A stretch of 8,218 nucleotides of DNA, taken from NCBI GenBank assembly GCA_964564475.1, contig CAZMBM010000097.1, positions 1 to 8,218 on the forward strand, read 5' to 3'. Position numbers and translations under genes: made by a program. Position 1 is the first letter of the stretch, and every line of letters begins with the position of its first letter. This document shows positions 1 to 7,027 of the stretch, piece by piece. The notes beneath the pieces were generated by a model. That model was not told where the DNA came from. It made no database searches and saw nothing but the letters and a program-made list of their open reading frames with translations. This DNA comes from CG1-02-35-72 sp964564475 (GTDB taxonomy: Bacteria; Bacteroidota; Bacteroidia; Flavobacteriales; Flavobacteriaceae).

Positions 1-40
1 TAAGCGCGTTTTTTATTTCTACAAAACAAAATAGCGGTTT

Positions 41-964
41 TTACATAAATTGTCTGCGGCGTATTAAATAGGTCTGTAAAATATGCTCAAATCCTTGATT
101 AATATCAACGGGTATATAATCTATTTTATACTGTAAGCATCTTAATTTTAAATCTTTAAAATACTTTTCTATTGATTTTTTATAGCTGTCTTTAATATTG
201 TCGGCAAAAAGATTAACACTTTCGCCTGTTTCAATATCTACAAATTGTTTGGGCGTATTGTCAAATTCAAAGTTAACTTCGGTCTTAGCGTCATAAGTGT
301 GGAAAAAAATCACGTCGTGTTTGTTGTATTTTAAATGACGTAGCGCCTGAAAAAGTTCAGACTCTTTCTTATCTGACTGAAACATATCGGTAAACAAAAT
401 AATAAGTGAACGTTTGTGAATTTTTTCGGCTATCTGATGCAGACAGGTATAGGTTTGAGTGGTTTTTGTAGAGCCGTCAAACAACAAGTTAATCAAGCGG
501 TTGAGTAACATCCTGTGATGACGTTCACTACCTTTGGCGGGCGCATAAAAATCGTAGGCGTCGCTGTAAATACTCAGCCCAAAGGCATCGCGTTGACGCT
601 TGAGCAATTCCATTAAAGCCGCCGAAGCCACCGTTGCAAAACTAATTTTGTTGAGATTTTCTAAAGACGGAACGAGCAATTTTGGATAGTGCATAGATGC
701 CGAATTGTCTATAATTATATGACAGCGCAAATTGGTTTCTTCTTCGTAACGTTTTACAAATAATTTATCGGTTTTGGCGTAGAGTTTCCAATCTATATGC
801 TTGGTGCTTTCGCCTGTGTTATAGGCGCGGTGTTCTGCAAATTCTACCGAAAAGCCGTGAAACGGACTCTTGTGCATACCCGTAATAAAGCCTTCTACCA
901 CTTGTTTTGCAAGGAGTTCTAAGTTGCCAAAGGCCGAATTTTGTCTTACTTCTTCAAATGCCAT
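41..964 (-). CDS. DUF58 domain protein with von Willebrand A-like fold
   Basis: Predicted cytoplasmic protein of 307 residues with no signal peptide or membrane segment. The N-terminal half carries the DUF58 signature: an FHGFSVEFAEHRAY stretch (35-48), then GES and HIDWK (51-60), then a KRYEEE segment. It runs directly into a von Willebrand A-type core with a metal-ion-dependent adhesion motif D-x-S-x-S at D86, S88 and S90 and a later FTD (191-193). DUF58 proteins are often encoded beside MoxR ATPases and Bat vWA proteins; no such partner is visible here, although the gene lies near the window edge and the next gene downstream is not seen. Exact biochemical role is unknown; a scaffold or metal-dependent binding role is inferred from the fold. 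The start is the only ATG that keeps the full N-terminal DUF58 region. It follows the thioredoxin terminator, so it probably has its own promoter. Family call is confident, function is not. Confidence 0.9.
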   Translation of the reverse strand: MAFEEVRQNSAFGNLELLAKQVVEGFITGMHKSPFHGFSVEFAEHRAYNTGESTKHIDWKLYAKTDKLFVKRYEEETNLRCHIIIDNSASMHYPKLLVPSLENLNKISFATVASAALMELLKRQRDAFGLSIYSDAYDFYAPAKGSERHHRMLLNRLINLLFDGSTKTTQTYTCLHQIAEKIHKRSLIILFTDMFQSDKKESELFQALRHLKYNKHDVIFFHTYDAKTEVNFEFDNTPKQFVDIETGESVNLFADNIKDSYKKSIEKYFKDLKLRCLQYKIDYIPVDINQGFEHILQTYLIRRRQFM

Positions 965-989
965 AAAGTGCTTAAAAGTAAGCTAAAAT

Positions 990-1023
990 AAAAAAGGTTT
1001 AGCTATTTGGCTAAACCTTTTTT
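990..1023 (-). terminator. Intrinsic terminator of the thioredoxin gene
   Basis: A perfect 14-bp inverted repeat (AAAAAAGGTTTAGC and GCTAAACCTTTTTT) with a 6-nt loop. Read on the minus strand it begins about 20 nt after the thioredoxin stop codon and ends in a run of six T. The A-run on the other side makes it potentially bidirectional. It lies between two genes on the same strand, so it should separate thioredoxin from the DUF58 gene. Confidence 0.88.
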
Positions 1024-1043
1024 AATATTATGTGAATTTTGGC

Positions 1044-1361
1044 TTATAAAAGGGCGTCAATTTTATCGGAATAGGTCTTTTTTGGAGCCACACCTACTTG
1101 TTTATCTACAACCTCACCGCCTTTAAATATAAGTACTGTAGGAATGTTTCGCACACCGTATTGTGCGGCATATTTTTGATTGTTGTCTACATCAACTTTC
1201 CCAATAACTACTTTGTCTCCGTAATCTTTGCCCAATTCTTCTACAATAGGACCCAACATGCGGCAAGGACCACACCATGCGGCCCAAAAATCTACTAATA
1301 CCGGTTTATCAGATTTTAATACTACTTCATCAAACGAAGCATCTGTTATTTCTAAAGCCAT
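1044..1361 (-). CDS. trxA: Thioredoxin
   Basis: A 105-residue single-domain cytoplasmic thioredoxin, the normal length for TrxA. The redox-active motif W-C-G-P-C is complete (C30 and C33), preceded by the conserved VDFWAAW strand. The buried aspartate region and the cis-proline loop (NIPT, P74) are present, as is the GG of the penultimate turn (GG at 81-82). It reduces protein disulfides and is itself reduced by thioredoxin reductase, which is not in the window. In this neighbourhood it could also serve as reductant for PAPS/APS reductase in sulfur assimilation, but that is inference from context only. The gene stands alone: a hairpin terminator follows it and a Bacteroidetes-like -7 element precedes it. 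Identification is very secure. Confidence 0.97.
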   Translation of the reverse strand: MALEITDASFDEVVLKSDKPVLVDFWAAWCGPCRMLGPIVEELGKDYGDKVVIGKVDVDNNQKYAAQYGVRNIPTVLIFKGGEVVDKQVGVAPKKTYSDKIDALL

Positions 1362-1400
1362 AATTTATAATTTTAAGTGTTTCTTGTTTTTTTATATCGA

Positions 1401-1408
1401 CAAAGGTA
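1401..1408 (-). promoter_or_regulatory. Candidate -7 promoter element for trxA
   Basis: On the minus strand this reads TACCTTTG, an exact match to the Bacteroidetes -7 consensus TAnnTTTG, about 40 nt upstream of the thioredoxin ATG. No TTG (-33) was found at the expected 19-21 nt spacing, so the site is supported by one half of the promoter only. Confidence 0.5.
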
Positions 1409-1445
1409 AAAAATTATTTAATGTATCTTCCTTCTATTTTTATAG

Positions 1446-1473
1446 GATTTGCCTATAATAGTATTCGCAAATC
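1446..1473 (-). terminator. Inverted repeat after metF, possible weak terminator
   Basis: GATTTGC and GCAAATC form a 7-bp stem with a 14-nt loop, about 20 nt downstream of the metF stop codon. No U-run follows on the minus strand, so classical intrinsic termination is not well supported. It could be a transcript-end stabiliser or chance. It is the best candidate for the end of the methionine operon. Confidence 0.3.
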
Positions 1474-1491
1474 TTATTTACTTACAAAGTT

Positions 1492-2445
1492 TTAAAAAAA
1501 CTTTTGGGCAATGGCTTTTATATTATCCGATTTTCCCATAGAGTAAAAGTGAATTACAGGCACATTGGCTTCTAATAATTCTTTGGTCTGTTGGATGGCC
1601 CATTCAATGCCAACCTGCCTTACGCCTTTCGTGTCTTTACATTGCGATACGGCATCTATTAAGTCTTGGGGTAAATCTAATTTAAATACTTGTGGTAAAA
1701 TTTGCAAGTGTTTGGCTACAGCAACAGGTTTTATCCCCGGAATTATAGGCACTTTAATACCCATGGTACGTGCTGCTTTAACAAAATCAAAATATTTTTT
1801 ATTGTCAAAAAACATTTGTGTCACCACATAGCTTGCTCCGGCATCAACTTTTTCTTTCAGGCGTTTTAAATCGGAAGCCAAACTAGGGGCTTCAATATGT
1901 TTTTCGGGATAGCCCGCCACCCCAATACAAAAATTGGCTTTGACAGGTGTTTCCATAATATCGTGTAAATACACTCCTTTGTTTAGGTTTTGTATTTGTT
2001 TGACCAAATCAACCGCATATTCATGTCCGCCTTTGGTAGGTTCAAAAAAGCGTTGGTGTTTCATAGCATCACCGCGTAAAGCCATCAAGTTGTCAATACC
2101 TAAATACTGGCAATCTACCAATACATATTCTGTTTCTTCTTTAGAAAAACCACCGCATAAAATATGCGGAATGGTATCAACATCGTATTTGTAACGCAAC
2201 GAAGCACAAATGCCTACCGTACCGGGGCGCATACGTGTAACTTTACGATCTAACAAGCCTTGACGTTCAATATAGATATATTCCTCTCTAGAGGTAGTCA
2301 CATCTATAAAGGGTGGTTTAAACTCCATTAAGGGGTCAATATTGTCGTATAATTGCTGAATACTATGCCCTTTTTTAGGCGGAATAATCTCAAACGAAAA
2401 CAGTGTTTTTCCTTTGGCTTGTGCAATATGCTCGGTTACTTTCAT
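1492..2445 (-). CDS. metF: Methylenetetrahydrofolate reductase
   Basis: A 317-residue flavoprotein that reduces 5,10-methylene-tetrahydrofolate to 5-methyl-tetrahydrofolate, the methyl donor for methionine synthase. It is a TIM-barrel enzyme slightly longer than E. coli MetF (about 296 residues). The N-terminal FSFEIIPPK strand contains the catalytic glutamate (E19). NLMALRGD (119-126) ends in the aspartate that contacts folate and flavin, and VVTQMFFD (207-214) holds the glutamine (Q210) of the substrate site. The gene starts 20 nt after the stop of the large methionine synthase half, and no promoter or terminator is seen in that gap, so it is read as the last gene of the metH operon and should share its SAM control. 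The C-terminus ends in lysine-phenylalanine-phenylalanine within an AT-rich tract. Start ATG is supported by conservation beginning almost immediately. Confidence 0.96.
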   Translation of the reverse strand: MKVTEHIAQAKGKTLFSFEIIPPKKGHSIQQLYDNIDPLMEFKPPFIDVTTSREEYIYIERQGLLDRKVTRMRPGTVGICASLRYKYDVDTIPHILCGGFSKEETEYVLVDCQYLGIDNLMALRGDAMKHQRFFEPTKGGHEYAVDLVKQIQNLNKGVYLHDIMETPVKANFCIGVAGYPEKHIEAPSLASDLKRLKEKVDAGASYVVTQMFFDNKKYFDFVKAARTMGIKVPIIPGIKPVAVAKHLQILPQVFKLDLPQDLIDAVSQCKDTKGVRQVGIEWAIQQTKELLEANVPVIHFYSMGKSDNIKAIAQKFF

Positions 2446-2465
2446 CTGGTTTTAATTTATATTTA

Positions 2466-5180
2466 TTAATCGGCTAAATTGGGATACAACCATTTTTTAG
2501 CTGCTGATAGTGTCATGTTTTTATAAGTGGCAAATGCTTTAATTTGATCTTCCTTTATTTTTCCTAAGCCAAAATATTTGGCTTGGGGATGGGCAAAATA
2601 ATAACCCGAAACAGCTGCCGTTGGCCACATAGCCAAACTCTCGGTGAGGGTAATACCACAATTCTTTTCTACGTTTAACAACTTCCAAATACTGCGTTTC
2701 TCGGTATGGTCGGGGCAAGCCGGGTACCCGGGCGCCGGACGAATGCCGCGGTATTTTTCTTTTATCAATTCTTGATTGGTCAAAGCTTCATCGGTGGCAT
2801 ATCCCCAATATTCTGTACGTACTTTTTGGTGCAAATATTCGGCCAAGGCTTCGGCCAACCTGTCGGCTAAAGCTTTTACCATAATACTGTTGTAGTCATC
2901 GTGATTTTTTTCGTAAGCCGCTGTTAAATTATCAATACCAAACCCTGTAGAAACAGCAAAACAGCCCACATAATCGGTTAAACCTGTTTCTTTGGGTGCA
3001 ATGTAATCCGATAAACCTAAATTGTATTTTCCTTCTGCTTTTTGCGATTGTTGGCGCAAACTCACAAACTGCCCTATTTTAACCTTTCGACTGTCGTCTT
3101 TATACAATTCAATTAGTGTGTCGTCAACTGTATTGGCAGGGAAAATACCGAAAACGGCTTTAGCAGTTAATTTTTTATGGTTAACAATGTCTTTTAACAA
3201 AGTTTGCGCTTCGTTGTAAAGTTTTGTCGCTTCATCGCCCACAAGGGCATCTGTTAATATTTTCGGGTAGCGTCCGTGCAACTCCCACGACTGGAAGAAA
3301 GGTGTCCAATCTATAAACGGCACTATATCGTGCAAAGAAATGTCATTTAACACTTTAACACCCAAAAAATTGGGTTTACTGATGGTTGTACTGTTAAATT
3401 CCAGTTTTAATTTATTTTTTTTGGCTTCTTCAAAACTTAGAAAACGTTTTTTTATAGCGCGGTTTAAATAGCCTTCGCGCAAAATCTGATATTCTTTTTT
3501 TGTATCTAAATTAAATTGGGTTTTATCTTTTCCGAGTAAATTATTAACTACGTTAACAGCTCGTGAGGCATCGAGGACATGAATAACGTCGTTAGAATAA
3601 TTGGGGTCTATTTTCACGGCGGTATGCACCCGCGAGGTGGTAGCCCCCCCTATCATAAGTGGAATTTTAAAATTTTGACGTTCCATTTCCTGCGCCAAAT
3701 ATTCCATTTCGCCTAACGATGGGGTAATTAAGCCACTCAAGCCAATAACATCAACTTGTTCTCTTTTGGCTGTTTCGATAATTTTCTCGGGGGGGACCAT
3801 GACGCCTAAATCGACTATATCGTAATTGTTACAAGCCAAAACAACACTGACAATATTTTTACCTATATCGTGCACATCGCCTTTTACGGTCGCCATTAAA
3901 ACACGGCCGGCTCCACGCCCTCTAGCCCCCTCTAAATCTCCCCCGCTAGGGGAGGCTTTTTTAGCCTCTTCAATAAAGGGAAGAAGGTAAGCTACAGCCT
4001 TTTTCATAACCCGGGCCGATTTAACCACTTGTGGTAAAAACATTTTACCGGAGCCAAACAAATCGCCCACCACATTCATGCCGTTCATCAAGTAAATTTC
4101 TATCACTTCTATAGGCTTCTCTACTGCCAATCGGGCTTCTTCACAATCGGTTTCAATAAAAGCATCGATACCTTTTACCAAACTGTGTGTAATGCGCTTT
4201 TGCACTCCGGTTTTGCGCCAAGACAAATCGGCTGTTTTAGATTGCCGGCCTTTTTTATCTACATTTTCGGCAAAATCTAAAAGGCGTTCGGTGGCGTCAT
4301 CGCGACGGTTGAGCAACACATCTTCTACGCGTTCTAACAAATCTTTTGGAACCGCGTCATATACTTCTAACAGCGCCGGGTTGACAATACCCATAGTCAT
4401 GCCATTTTTAATAGCGTGATATAAAAATGCGGCATGAATGGCTTCTCTAACCGTATTGTTACCTCTGAACGAGAAAGAGACATTACTCACCCCGCCACTT
4501 ACTTGGGCATAGGGCAGGTTTTCTCTAATCCATTTGGTGGCGCGAAAAAAATCGAGGGCATTAAGCTTGTGTTCTTCCATGCCGGTAGCTACCGGAAAAA
4601 TATTGGGGTCAAAAATAATATCTTGAGGTGGGAATTTAACTTCGTTAACCAAAACGTCATAAGAGCGTTTGCAGATTTCTATACGACGCTCGTAACTATC
4701 GGCTTGACCCTCTTCGTCAAAAGCCATAACAATTACCGCAGCTCCGTAGCGTTTTATCCGTTTGGCACGGTATATAAACTCGGCTTCGCCTTCTTTTAAA
4801 CTAATCGAATTAACAACGGGTTTTCCTTGCACCACTTTTAATCCGGCTTCTATAATTTCCCACTTAGAACTGTCAATCATTATGGGAACACGGGCAATGT
4901 CGGGTTCAGAGGCGATGAGGTTTAAAAAAGTCGTCATAGCTTCTACGCCGTCTAACAAACCCTCATCCATATTTATATCGATAATCTGCGCCCCATTCTC
5001 TACCTGCTGACGGGCTACAGAGAGGGCTTCCTCAAATTCTTGATTTTTAATCAGACGTAAAAACTTACGCGAACCCGTAACATTGGTGCGCTCGCCTACA
5101 TTTATAAAATTACTGTCGGGGGTTACAACCAATGGTTCTAAACCCGATAATTTTAAATATTTTGAGTTGTCAAACGTCAT
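2466..5180 (-). CDS. metH: Cobalamin-dependent methionine synthase, folate/B12/reactivation half
   Basis: A 904-residue polypeptide equivalent to the C-terminal three quarters of E. coli MetH. In order: pterin-binding domain (about 15-280, with NVGERTNVTGS at 27-37 and DIN/IDSS motifs); four-helix cap over cobalamin (about 320-405); B12-binding Rossmann domain with GDVHDIGKN (434-442), where H437 is the predicted lower cobalt ligand, and GLSGLITPS (480-488); and the SAM-binding reactivation domain (about 575-904) with RPAPGYPACPDH (814-825). It lacks the homocysteine-binding barrel, which is supplied by the preceding gene. The two coding regions are only 2 nt apart, implying translational coupling and a two-subunit enzyme. 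An unusual Ser-Pro/Gly/Arg-rich stretch (410-424) interrupts the linker between cap and B12 domain and coincides with a GC-rich palindrome. Catalysis: methyl transfer from methyl-tetrahydrofolate to cob(I)alamin, with reductive remethylation by SAM. Confidence 0.96.
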   Translation of the reverse strand: MTFDNSKYLKLSGLEPLVVTPDSNFINVGERTNVTGSRKFLRLIKNQEFEEALSVARQQVENGAQIIDINMDEGLLDGVEAMTTFLNLIASEPDIARVPIMIDSSKWEIIEAGLKVVQGKPVVNSISLKEGEAEFIYRAKRIKRYGAAVIVMAFDEEGQADSYERRIEICKRSYDVLVNEVKFPPQDIIFDPNIFPVATGMEEHKLNALDFFRATKWIRENLPYAQVSGGVSNVSFSFRGNNTVREAIHAAFLYHAIKNGMTMGIVNPALLEVYDAVPKDLLERVEDVLLNRRDDATERLLDFAENVDKKGRQSKTADLSWRKTGVQKRITHSLVKGIDAFIETDCEEARLAVEKPIEVIEIYLMNGMNVVGDLFGSGKMFLPQVVKSARVMKKAVAYLLPFIEEAKKASPSGGDLEGARGRGAGRVLMATVKGDVHDIGKNIVSVVLACNNYDIVDLGVMVPPEKIIETAKREQVDVIGLSGLITPSLGEMEYLAQEMERQNFKIPLMIGGATTSRVHTAVKIDPNYSNDVIHVLDASRAVNVVNNLLGKDKTQFNLDTKKEYQILREGYLNRAIKKRFLSFEEAKKNKLKLEFNSTTISKPNFLGVKVLNDISLHDIVPFIDWTPFFQSWELHGRYPKILTDALVGDEATKLYNEAQTLLKDIVNHKKLTAKAVFGIFPANTVDDTLIELYKDDSRKVKIGQFVSLRQQSQKAEGKYNLGLSDYIAPKETGLTDYVGCFAVSTGFGIDNLTAAYEKNHDDYNSIMVKALADRLAEALAEYLHQKVRTEYWGYATDEALTNQELIKEKYRGIRPAPGYPACPDHTEKRSIWKLLNVEKNCGITLTESLAMWPTAAVSGYYFAHPQAKYFGLGKIKEDQIKAFATYKNMTLSAAKKWLYPNLAD
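3909..3954. repeat. GC-rich palindromic repeat inserted in frame in metH
   Basis: A short C/G-rich tract inside an otherwise about 40% GC gene. CTCCCC (3938-3943) and GGGGAG (3949-3954) form a 6-bp stem with a 5-nt loop, next to a CCCTCTA motif that occurs twice (3918-3924 and 3927-3933). Translated on the minus strand it gives roughly SPSGGDLEGARGRGA (MetH residues 410-424). Against E. coli MetH as I recall it, the linker here is about nine residues longer. The motif resembles the short CCCCTCTAAATCTCCCC-type repeats I recognise from Bacteroidetes genomes. Its repeat status cannot be proven from one copy. Confidence 0.6.
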
Positions 5181-5182
5181 AG

Positions 5183-6196
5183 CTATTCGGTTATATTTTT
5201 ATTAACCACAATTTTACGCGGCGGATATTGTGCTGCCAATTGGGCTATTAATTTTATATGCTCGGGCGTGGTGCCACAGCAGCCACCAATAATGTTTATC
5301 ACATTTTTATCGAGGTATTCCTTTATTTGGTCGCGCATCATTTCGGGTGTCTCATCGTATTGCCCAAAAGCATTGGGTAAGCCGGCATTGGGATGTGCCG
5401 AGGTAAAAAACGCTGTTTTTTTAGCCACGGCTTCAATATGAGGGAGTAATTGTTTGGCGCCCAAAGCACAATTAAAACCAACACTCAACAGAGGTATATG
5501 CGAAACCGATATCAAAAAAGCTTCTACGGTTTGCCCCGATAAAGTCCGTCCGCTGGCATCGGTAATGGTACCGCTCACCATAACAGGGATATCTATTTTT
5601 AGGGCTTCTTTAACATCTTCTATGGCAAATAAAGCGGCCTTTGCATTTAGGGTGTCAAAAATAGTCTCGACCAATAAAATATCGACACCGCCCTCAATTA
5701 AAGCTTCTACCTGTTCTTTATAGGCCGCATATAAACCGTCAAAAGTTACATTTCTGTAAGCCGGGTCTTCTACTTTGGGTGATAAGCTGGCTGTGCGATT
5801 GGTCGGCCCGATAGAACCGGCTACAAATCGCGGTTTTTGTGGGGTTTTAACCGTCATTTCATCGGCCACTTCACGGGCCAATTTGGCAGAAGTCAGATTT
5901 AATTCGTACACCAAATCTTCCATATAATAATCGGCCATAGCAATACTTGTACCCGAAAAAGTATTGGTTTCAACAATATCGGCACCCGCCTCAAAATAGG
6001 CGCGGTGGATACTTTTTATGGCTTCGGGTTGGGTGAGGCTTAACAAATCGTTATTGCCTTGCAACGGGTGTTTATAATCGGAAAAGCGCTTACCGCGATA
6101 GTCGGCTTCGGTAAAATTATGACGCTGAATCATAGTGCCCATAGCGCCGTCTAAGACCAAGATACGTTTGTTTAATGCTGCATATATTTTATTCAT
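5183..6196 (-). CDS. Homocysteine S-methyltransferase half of methionine synthase
   Basis: A 337-residue TIM-barrel protein matching the first domain of MetH (E. coli about 2-325). The N-terminal LVLDGAMGTMIQ (13-24) and ETNTF (76-80) motifs are intact, and all three zinc ligands are present: C243 in FNCALG and C306/C307 in GGCCGTTPEH. It binds homocysteine through zinc and accepts the methyl group from methyl-cobalamin held by the downstream partner. The family is sometimes also used with betaine or S-methylmethionine, but the MetH-like length and sequence and the 2-nt gap to the folate/B12 half make a split methionine synthase much the best reading. It is the first gene of the operon and follows a SAM-I riboswitch. 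The ATG overlaps a hairpin (6195-6232) likely to control translation. No strong Shine-Dalgarno is present beyond a GGGA immediately before the ATG, as usual in Bacteroidetes. Confidence 0.95.
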   Translation of the reverse strand: MNKIYAALNKRILVLDGAMGTMIQRHNFTEADYRGKRFSDYKHPLQGNNDLLSLTQPEAIKSIHRAYFEAGADIVETNTFSGTSIAMADYYMEDLVYELNLTSAKLAREVADEMTVKTPQKPRFVAGSIGPTNRTASLSPKVEDPAYRNVTFDGLYAAYKEQVEALIEGGVDILLVETIFDTLNAKAALFAIEDVKEALKIDIPVMVSGTITDASGRTLSGQTVEAFLISVSHIPLLSVGFNCALGAKQLLPHIEAVAKKTAFFTSAHPNAGLPNAFGQYDETPEMMRDQIKEYLDKNVINIIGGCCGTTPEHIKLIAQLAAQYPPRKIVVNKNITE

Positions 6197-6232
6197 TCCC
6201 TTTGTTTTAATTTTTTAAGGACAAATGGGAAT
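6195..6232 (-). promoter_or_regulatory. Start-codon-sequestering hairpin (riboswitch expression platform)
   Basis: On the minus strand ATTCCCATTTG (6232-6222) pairs with CAAAGGGAAT (6204-6195): ten pairs with one bulged A and a 17-nt A-rich loop. The 3' arm includes the only SD-like GGGA and the first two bases of the homocysteine methyltransferase ATG. No U-run follows, so it fits translational rather than transcriptional control. The pairing is directly visible; the regulatory role is inferred. Confidence 0.65.
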
Positions 6233-6268
6233 CAAGAAAATCAGATAAATTTTATTGAAATTATTTTG

Positions 6269-6369
6269 AGTTATCTATCCGTCAAAACGGTAGAACGTAG
6301 CACCTTCTTTAAAGGTAAAGGGTTGCTAAGGCTTCAACGGGTCTAATCCCTCGGCCTTTCTTGATAACC
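6269..6369 (-). ncRNA. SAM-I (S-box) riboswitch aptamer
   Basis: About 101 nt in the leader of the methionine operon, showing the S-box core on the minus strand. P1 is GGTTATC (6369-6363) with GATAACT (6275-6269), closed by six canonical pairs and one G-U. Then come the CAAGAAAGG kink-turn side, GAGGGATTAGACCC (6352-6339), the GAAGCCTTAGCAACC junction (GCAACC at 6326-6321) and AAGGTGCTA (6306-6298), all at the expected order and spacing for the four-way-junction aptamer. It binds S-adenosylmethionine, and in this class binding normally turns the gene off. Position directly upstream of split metH and metF agrees with that role. SAM-IV-type variants are less likely given the classic AAGGTGC and GCAACC blocks. 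Confidence 0.92.
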
Positions 6370-6397
6370 ATTGTCGGTTTATAAATGAACTTGGGTG

Positions 6398-6428
6398 CAA
6401 ATAAACGGACTATTCTTTTAATTTACAA
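6398..6428 (-). promoter_or_regulatory. Predicted Bacteroidetes promoter for the met operon
   Basis: TTG (6428-6426) and TTTATTTG (6405-6398) on the minus strand are separated by 20 nt, matching the Bacteroidetes -33 TTG and -7 TAnnTTTG layout except for one base of the -7 box. It lies just after the stop of the precorrin-2 dehydrogenase gene, and the predicted start site falls about 20-25 nt before the riboswitch P1 helix, as expected for a riboswitch leader. Confidence 0.6.
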
Positions 6429-6440
6429 GTATTCGTTTGT

Positions 6441-7025
6441 TTATAGTTTATTATTAACTATTAATTTTTTAGTTAACCGGTTTAAAGCAACTACTTTTTG
6501 AGCGAAATCTGATTTTAAACTTTGACGGTATTGATTTAAATTTTGGGACAATTCCCCCAAATCATCAGGGAGAAAATTTTCAAAAAATTGACGCAATCTT
6601 TTTGATAGAATAGGCGATTCTCCATTGGTAGAAATAGCAATTTTTACACTTCCTTTAGTAATGACGCCTCCTGTATAAAAATCACACAAATCGGGTTTAT
6701 CTACTACATTTATCAAAATATTTTCGACCCGGGCATCTTGATAAATTTGTTTATTTACCGCTTTACAATTGGTTGCGGCAATAACAATATTTTTATTTTT
6801 TAAAGCCGACTTCTTGTAACTGCTCTTTAACATTGAAATGCCATGGCTTTTAGACAGAGTAACTATTTCTTCGCCAAATTCTTTTGAAAGAATACTAATA
6901 TTTGCATCGGGGCTGGATTTAAGCAAAAATCTTAATTTTTCTTCGGCCACTTTGCCTCCGCCCACTATTAAAACGTTTAATTGTGACAGCTTTAAAAAAA
7001 TAGGATATAACTTGTTTTGATTCAT
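6441..7025 (-). CDS. Precorrin-2 dehydrogenase / sirohydrochlorin ferrochelatase-like
   Basis: A 194-residue protein of the SirC/Met8p/CysG-N-terminal family. It oxidises precorrin-2 to sirohydrochlorin with NAD and, in Met8p- and CysG-type members, also inserts iron to form siroheme. The NAD-binding Rossmann glycine motif is clear (VLIVGGGKVAEEK, 18-30), followed by VIAATN (81-86) and NVVDKPDLCDF (106-116), where D109 aligns with catalytic D104 of E. coli CysG by my count. AISTNGESP (130-138) is the conserved ST-x-G-xSP loop; the CysG Ser128 position is threonine here. A helical tail of about 50 residues corresponds to the dimerisation region. It starts 2 nt after the cobA-like stop, so the two are almost certainly co-transcribed. 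Whether it also chelates iron cannot be decided from sequence alone. No convincing terminator separates it from the methionine operon. Confidence 0.92.
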   Translation of the reverse strand: MNQNKLYPIFLKLSQLNVLIVGGGKVAEEKLRFLLKSSPDANISILSKEFGEEIVTLSKSHGISMLKSSYKKSALKNKNIVIAATNCKAVNKQIYQDARVENILINVVDKPDLCDFYTGGVITKGSVKIAISTNGESPILSKRLRQFFENFLPDDLGELSQNLNQYRQSLKSDFAQKVVALNRLTKKLIVNNKL

Positions 7026-7027
7026 AA

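Noticed and set aside
1..40. Possible terminator or next gene start after the DUF58 gene
   Set aside because: Only 40 bases are available; I see no paired arms of useful length and no recognisable coding start.
1484..1505. AAAGTTTT/AAAACTTT hairpin over the metF stop codon as a terminator
   Set aside because: The stem is nearly all A-T with a 3-nt loop, so it would be weak, and it overlaps the stop codon; likely low-complexity coincidence.
4434..4799. Plus-strand frame of 121 codons inside metH
   Set aside because: Lies wholly antisense to the conserved pterin-binding domain and has no recognisable protein features.
6441..6475. AT-only inverted repeats (ATAGTT/AACTAT) at the end of the precorrin-2 dehydrogenase gene as a terminator
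   Set aside because: Six A-T-rich pairs within coding sequence and no U-run; not enough to call.
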